Shown here piece by piece: positions 59,759 through 64,000 of a DNA stretch of 64,000 bases. How positions within the stretch are numbered: position 1 is the stretch's first letter; each line of letters begins with the position of its first letter. Source of the DNA: RPRB01 sp035543115 (lineage in GTDB: Bacteria; Myxococcota; Myxococcia; Myxococcales; Myxococcaceae). The translations under genes and the position numbers were made by a program. The stretch lies in NCBI GenBank assembly GCA_035543115.1, contig DATKKF010000100.1, positions 1-64,000 of the forward strand, in the 5' to 3' direction. The notes beneath the pieces are model-generated. The model was not told the DNA's origin. It searched no databases and saw nothing but the letters and a program-made list of their open reading frames with translations.

Positions 59759-60961
59759 CTACTCCCCCTCGATCGGCGGCGGCGCACAGAGCCGGCCGAG
59801 CTCGGCGCCGAGGGAATCGAGTTGCACGTCCCGCCGCGCTCCGATCGCGTCCCGGACGCCGACCGAGCCCTTCGCCTCGTCGCGCGGTCCCGCGGCGACC
59901 AGGTAGGGGACGGCGAGCCGGTGGGCATCGGCGACCTTCCTGGAGAGCGCCGCAGCACGGCCGTCGAGCCGCACGCGCACCCCGGCCTGCTCCAGGATGC
60001 GGCATGCGTTCCGGGCGTGTCCGGCCCCGCCGCCCTCGAGGCTCGCCACCACCACCTGCTCCGGCGCGAGCCAGGCCGGAAGCCGGCCGCGGTGGTGTTC
60101 GAGGAGGATGCCGAGGAAGCGCTCCAGGCTGCCGAGGAGCGCCCGGTGGAGGACGACCGGTCGATGCCGCTCCCCCGCTCCGTCCGGGAACGCCAGCTCG
60201 AAGCGCTCGGGCAGCACCAGGTCGACCTGGATCGTCCCGCACTGCCAGGCCCGTCCCAAGCGGTCGCGAAGGATGAACTCGAGCTTCGGACCATAGAAGG
60301 CGCCCTCCCCGGGTTGCTGGCTCCACGCGAGCCCGGCCGCGCCCGCCGCCTGCGCCAGGAGCGCCTCGGCTCGGTCCCACACCGCGTCCCCGCCGAGCCG
60401 GTTCGGGGGCCGGCCGGAGAAGGCGACCTGCACCTGGTCAAAGCCGAGCGCCGAGTACAGCGCCCGCAGGCTCCGGACGAAGAGGACCACCTCGCCTGCG
60501 ACCTGGTCCTCGCGGCAGAAGACGTGGCCGTCGTCCTGCGAGAACTGGCGGAGCCGGAAGAGGCCGTGCAGGGCGCCCGATGGCTCGTCGCGGTGAACGA
60601 GCCCGAGCTCGGCGATGCGCAGCGGCAGCTCGCTGGCGAGCGGCGCCATCCGCCGGACCAGCTCCATGTGTCCGGGGCAGCTGACCGGCTTCAGCGCGCG
60701 GCCCTCGCCCTCCACCACCAGCATCCCCTGACGGAAGACGGTCCAGTGGCCGCTGCGCTCCCAGATCGGCTGGGCCAGGACCTGAGGACTGCGCACCTCG
60801 CGGTACCCCTGGCGGAGGACGACGCGCCGGATGTGCTCCTCGAGCGCGCGGAGGAGCTGCAGCCCGCGGGGGTGCCAGAAGACGCTTCCGGCGGCTTCCT
60901 CCTGGAGGTGGAACAGCCCCAGGCGGTGGCCGAGGGCGCGGTGATCATCGTCGTGCAGCAT
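59759..60961 (-). CDS. Minimal threonyl-tRNA synthetase (catalytic plus anticodon domains only)
   Basis: A 400-residue class II synthetase that aligns with the last 400 or so residues of the 642-residue E. coli ThrRS. The zinc/threonine ligands are present: Cys in KPVSCPGHMEL, His in SQDDGHVFC and His in VVLHRALLGSLERF. Motif 2 is LVHRDEPSGALHGL and motif 3 contains GSLERFLGILLEHH. The anticodon-binding domain (about 300-395) is present. The N-terminal TGS and editing (HxxxH) domains are absent, so Ser-tRNA-Thr correction would be missing. ATG 60961 is the first in-frame ATG before the motifs. A Thr-rich leader ORF lies 115 bp upstream. Confidence 0.9.
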   Translation of the reverse strand: MLHDDDHRALGHRLGLFHLQEEAAGSVFWHPRGLQLLRALEEHIRRVVLRQGYREVRSPQVLAQPIWERSGHWTVFRQGMLVVEGEGRALKPVSCPGHMELVRRMAPLASELPLRIAELGLVHRDEPSGALHGLFRLRQFSQDDGHVFCREDQVAGEVVLFVRSLRALYSALGFDQVQVAFSGRPPNRLGGDAVWDRAEALLAQAAGAAGLAWSQQPGEGAFYGPKLEFILRDRLGRAWQCGTIQVDLVLPERFELAFPDGAGERHRPVVLHRALLGSLERFLGILLEHHRGRLPAWLAPEQVVVASLEGGGAGHARNACRILEQAGVRVRLDGRAAALSRKVADAHRLAVPYLVAAGPRDEAKGSVGVRDAIGARRDVQLDSLGAELGRLCAPPPIEGE

Positions 60962-61302
60962 GGTCGGACTCCGGTGTGGTGAGGCCCGGGGTGGACCGGC
61001 AGGACGGTGAAGAGGGCCTCGAGCAGAGCGCCCCGCCGGAACCACGGGCGGGACGGGACGGCGTACTCGAGGGGGTCAGGCCACCGACGCACACACACCG
61101 CTCCGACCCGCCTCGCGGGTGGTGGTCGGGGTGGTGGTGACGAGACTCCTCACGGCCGCGACGGATAGCGGGGGAGGGGCTCCGCCGTCAACCCCGGCCG
61201 CCCGGAGCGCCCTGCGTCCGCCCCGGCCGCCGTGAAGGGGTGACGGGGTGGTACACCTCCCCCTGACACCGCTGCGGACGCGGCCTCCACTCCGCTGGAC
61301 AG
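60962..61302. other. 341-bp region between asnS and the ThrRS gene
   Basis: On the minus strand it holds the Thr-rich leader ORF (61076-61153) followed by nested inverted repeats: an outer CCTCGAG/CTCGAGG pair (61017-61023 with 61066-61072) and an inner 6-bp GC stem (61032-61037 with 61047-61052, 9-base loop). No T tract is seen. The remaining part up to asnS shows no gene. Confidence 0.5.
61076..61153 (-). CDS. Putative threonine leader peptide for the ThrRS gene
   Basis: A 25-codon frame from GTG 61153 reading MRSLVTTTPTTTREAG and ending in TGA at 61076. Six of seven consecutive codons from position 6 are ACC (Thr). The frame ends 115 bases before the ThrRS ATG and is followed by nested GC-rich stems. 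This is the layout of an attenuation leader sensing charged tRNA-Thr. No clear ribosome-binding site is seen, and the ACC run could be chance in GC-rich DNA. Confidence 0.4.
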   Translation of the reverse strand: MRSLVTTTPTTTREAGRSGVCASVA

Positions 61303-62607
61303 CTACGGGGTGATCCGCTCCATCATCCGGGCAAAGGGAATCGTCTCCCGGACGTGGTGCAGCCCGCAGACCCAGGCCACCGTGCGCTCCACGCCGAGGC
61401 CGAAGCCGGCGTGGGGCACGGTCCCGTACCTGCGGAGGTCGAGGTACCAGCCGAAGGCCTCGCGCGGCAGGTGCGCCTCGGCGATCCGCTTCTCCAGCAT
61501 CTCCAGGTCGTCCTCGCGCTGGCCGCCGCCGATGATCTCCCCGTAGCCCTCGGGCGCGAGCACGTCCATCCCCAGCGCCAGGCGCGGGTCGGTGGCGTCG
61601 CGCTTGAAGTAGAAGGCCTTCAGCTCCACCGGGTAGCGGTGGACGATGACCGGCCGGTCGAACTGGTTCGCCAGCACCGTCTCCTCGTCGCCCCCGAAGT
61701 CGTCGCCGAACTTCGCCGGGTGGCCGGCCGCCTTGAGCCGCTCGATGGCCTCCTCGTAGGTGATGCGCGGGAAGGGCGCCTGGACATTCTTGAGCTTGCT
61801 CACCTCCCGCTCCAGGACGCTCACCAGCTCCGTCTCGTGCTTCTCCAGCACCCGGCCGACGATGAACGAGACCAGGCCCTCGGCGAGGATCATGTCCTCG
61901 TCCAGGGTCATGTAGGCGACCTCGGGCTCCACCATCCAGAACTCGGTCAGGTGCCGCCGGGTCTTGCTCTTCTCGGCGCGGAAGGTGGGTCCGAAGCAGT
62001 AGACCTTTCCCAGCGCCGCCGCCGCGGCCTCCATGTACAGCTGACCCGACTGGGTCAGGTACGCGTTCCCCAGGTCGAAGTAGGGAACGGTGAACAGGGT
62101 GCTGGTCCCCTCGCAGGCGGCCGGGGTGAAGATGGGCGCGTCGACGAGGGTGAAGCCGTTCCCGTCGAAGTAGTCGCGGATGGCCTTCTCCACCGTGGCA
62201 CGCACCCGGAGGATGACGTTCTGCCGGGCCGACCGGAGCCACAGGTGGCGGTGCTCCATCAGGTACGCCACCCCGTGCTCCTTGGGGGTGATGGGGTAAT
62301 CCTTCGCCTCGGAGATGACCTGGAGGTCCTTCACCGAGAGCTCGAAGCCGATGGGGCTCCGGGCGTCCTTCTTCACCAGCCCCCGGACGATGATCGCCGT
62401 CTCCTGACCCAGATGGTCCGCCCGGGTGAACTGCTCTGCGGGTACGTCGTTCTTGAAGACCACCGCCTGGATGACCCCGGTCCCATCCCGGACCTGGAGG
62501 AAGTGGAGCTTGCCGCTGCTCCGCTTGTTGTAGAGCCAGCCGCGCAGCTCGACCTCCCGGTTCTCGTACGCGGCGATGTCCCGGATGGTGACGACGGGGG
62601 TTGCCAT
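61303..62607 (-). CDS. asnS: Asparaginyl-tRNA synthetase
   Basis: A 434-residue class IIb synthetase. The N-terminal OB-fold binds the anticodon (VELRGWLYNKRSSGKLHFLQ, core RGWLYNKRSSGK). The catalytic domain has motif 2 FGPTFRAEKSKTRRHLTEFWMVEPE and motif 3 GFGLGVERTVAWVCGL. The Asn-specific RAEKSKTRRHLTEF segment separates it from AspRS. It diverges from leuS across 80 bp and is upstream of the ThrRS leader in the same direction. Confidence 0.96.
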   Translation of the reverse strand: MATPVVTIRDIAAYENREVELRGWLYNKRSSGKLHFLQVRDGTGVIQAVVFKNDVPAEQFTRADHLGQETAIIVRGLVKKDARSPIGFELSVKDLQVISEAKDYPITPKEHGVAYLMEHRHLWLRSARQNVILRVRATVEKAIRDYFDGNGFTLVDAPIFTPAACEGTSTLFTVPYFDLGNAYLTQSGQLYMEAAAAALGKVYCFGPTFRAEKSKTRRHLTEFWMVEPEVAYMTLDEDMILAEGLVSFIVGRVLEKHETELVSVLEREVSKLKNVQAPFPRITYEEAIERLKAAGHPAKFGDDFGGDEETVLANQFDRPVIVHRYPVELKAFYFKRDATDPRLALGMDVLAPEGYGEIIGGGQREDDLEMLEKRIAEAHLPREAFGWYLDLRRYGTVPHAGFGLGVERTVAWVCGLHHVRETIPFARMMERITP

Positions 62608-62687
62608 GGGAGGGGCTCTCTACCACCGAGCAGGGCCGAAACGTTGCGCCCCGGGGGGCCTGCCGGGTAGGACCGTCGGATCACCCC

Positions 62688-64000
62688 ATGAAGCTCAGCG
62701 AGCGGTACGACCCGAAGTCGATCGAGCCCACCTGGCAGGAGCGCTGGGAGAAGGCCGGCCTGTTCCGCGCCGACGCCCGTCCCGACGCGCCGAAGAAGTA
62801 CGTGCTGGAGATGCTGCCGTACCCCAGCGGCTCCATGCACATGGGGCACGTCCGCAACTACCTGATCGGCGACGTGTACGCCCGCTACTACCGGATGCGC
62901 GGCTTCGACGTGTTGCACCCGATGGGATGGGACGCCTTCGGGCTCCCGGCCGAGAACGCCGCGATCAAGGACGGCGTCCACCCGGCAGTCCGTACCCGGG
63001 AGAACATCGACCGCTTCCGCGCGGCCATGAAGTCGCTCGGCTTCGCCTACGACTGGAGCCGCGAGGTCAACACCAGCGATCCCGAGTACTACCGGTGGAA
63101 CCAGTGGTTCTTCCTCCGCCTCTGGGAGCGGGACATGGTGTACCGCCGGTTCAGCAAGGTGAACTGGTGCACCGGCTGCCTCACCGTCATCGCCAACGAG
63201 CAGGTGAAGGAAGGCCGCTGCGAGCGCTGTGACTCGCCGGTGGTGGACCGCCAGATGCCCGAGTGGGCGTTCCGCATCACCCGGAACAGCGAGGACCTCC
63301 TCCAGGCGCTGGACACGCTCACCGCCTGGCCCGAGCGCATCACCTCCGCCCAGCGGAACTGGATCGGCAAGAGCGTGGGCGCCGAGGCGGACTTCAAGAC
63401 CGCGGACGGCCGCCCCATCCGCGTCTTCACCACCCGGATCGACACCGTGTACGGCGCCACGGCGCTGGTGCTCGCTCCCGACCACCCGATGGTCCCGAGC
63501 CTCACCGCCCCCAGCCGGAAGGCCGAGGTGGAGGCCTTCGCTGCCCGGATGGCGGCGATGGGCAAGATCGAGCGCACCGCCGAGGGTGCGCCGAAGGAGG
63601 GCGTCTTCACCGGCGCCCACGCCACGAATCCCTTCTCCGGCCAGCCCGTCCCCATCTGGGTCGCCAACTTCGTCCTCAGTGACTACGGCACCGGCGCCCT
63701 CATGGCCGTGCCGGCCCACGACACGCGCGACTTCGCCTTCGCCCGGACATACGGGCTCGCCATCAAGCAGGTGATCCGGCCGGCCGACGGGCGAGACCTC
63801 GGCCCGGTCGAGAGCTGGACCGAGTCGTTCAACGACGACGGGGTGCTGGTGGACTCCGGCGAGTACACCGGGCTCACCTCGGACGAGGCACGGCGACGGA
63901 TGGGCACCTGGCTCGAGCAGCGGGGACTCGGCAGGCCCACGGTGACCTATCGCCAGAAGGACTGGGGCATCAGCCGCCAGCGCTACTGGGGAACGCCGAT
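62688..64000 (+). CDS. leuS: Leucyl-tRNA synthetase, 3' end outside window
   Basis: The first 437 residues of a class Ia synthetase. The N-terminus MKLSERYDPKSIEPTWQERW is typical; the HIGH motif is YPSGSMHMGHVRNY; zinc-binding residues are in WCTGCLTVIANEQV and CERCDSPV. The editing domain (from about 230) begins VFTTRIDTVYGATALVLAPDH (core TTRIDTVYGAT). The last in-window motif is WGISRQRYWGTP. KMSKS and the anticodon domain lie beyond 64000. Confidence 0.97.
   Translation, partial: MKLSERYDPKSIEPTWQERWEKAGLFRADARPDAPKKYVLEMLPYPSGSMHMGHVRNYLIGDVYARYYRMRGFDVLHPMGWDAFGLPAENAAIKDGVHPAVRTRENIDRFRAAMKSLGFAYDWSREVNTSDPEYYRWNQWFFLRLWERDMVYRRFSKVNWCTGCLTVIANEQVKEGRCERCDSPVVDRQMPEWAFRITRNSEDLLQALDTLTAWPERITSAQRNWIGKSVGAEADFKTADGRPIRVFTTRIDTVYGATALVLAPDHPMVPSLTAPSRKAEVEAFAARMAAMGKIERTAEGAPKEGVFTGAHATNPFSGQPVPIWVANFVLSDYGTGALMAVPAHDTRDFAFARTYGLAIKQVIRPADGRDLGPVESWTESFNDDGVLVDSGEYTGLTSDEARRRMGTWLEQRGLGRPTVTYRQKDWGISRQRYWGTP

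Noticed and set aside
61031..61052. Intrinsic terminator in the ThrRS leader region
   Set aside because: The GC stem is clear but no T tract follows on the minus strand, so it is reported only as a stem, not as a terminator.

Overview
The window is very GC-rich DNA with G or C at nearly every third codon position. It is most likely a chromosome segment from Myxococcota (myxobacteria, formerly Deltaproteobacteria). Supporting signs are a Ser/Thr kinase with an HRDVSPDN catalytic loop and PEGA-like tail, a tyrosine integrase with a Cys-rich insert next to HDLR, a MerR-HTH/TPR fusion, Ku plus LigD end joining, and very dense operons joined by ATGA/GTGA/TGATG overlaps. This assignment is inference from gene content; there is no rRNA in the window.

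Layout. 1-1131: 3' part of an integrase whose reading frame runs into a tRNA-Arg(CCG) gene, which marks the edge of an integrated element lying to the left. 1302-9386: a membrane protein, then a seven-gene minus-strand operon (zinc ribbon, DUF4129, DUF4350, MoxR, DUF58, SpoIIM, RDD). 9480-12085: kinase plus cupin. 12121-19184: a non-homologous end-joining region with a stand-alone polymerase domain, a stand-alone ATP-dependent ligase, Ku and a LigD (ligase-polymerase). 19096-25180: envelope genes (COG3014-like lipoprotein, LpoB-like lipoprotein, a secreted protein, two outer-membrane proteins). 25300-34936: the phosphate regulon (pstSCAB-phoU behind a three-repeat Pho box, and phoB-phoR followed by a phosphoesterase, a heme-oxygenase-like diiron protein and an MFS exporter). 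35110-40321: DUF177-rpmF-fabH-fabD-fabG-acpP-fabF. 40429-45305: a DUF1993 gene, an unusual split pheA pair, and glyA-nrdR-ribD. 45334-51746: mixed accessory genes (lipoprotein, rhodanese, molybdopterin oxidoreductase, GNAT, M3 peptidase). 51787-54985: ribE-ribBA-ribH-nusB and an M17 N-terminal-domain protein. 55033-58785: a receptor-less chemosensory set (CheY-CheA-CheW-CheW-CheY). 58802-64000: a metallo-beta-lactamase-fold protein and three aminoacyl-tRNA synthetases (a minimal ThrRS behind a Thr-rich leader peptide, AsnRS, and the start of LeuRS).

The observations most worth following are: (i) the pheA function split between a chorismate mutase-ACT protein whose dehydratase domain has lost its second lobe and a separate complete dehydratase overlapping it by 4 bp; (ii) a Thr-codon leader peptide in front of a ThrRS that lacks the TGS and editing domains; (iii) a LigD whose ligase motif V has lost its second lysine, in a locus that also encodes an intact separate ligase and polymerase; (iv) a RibBA whose GTP cyclohydrolase II half lacks the catalytic EGR-IGL motif.
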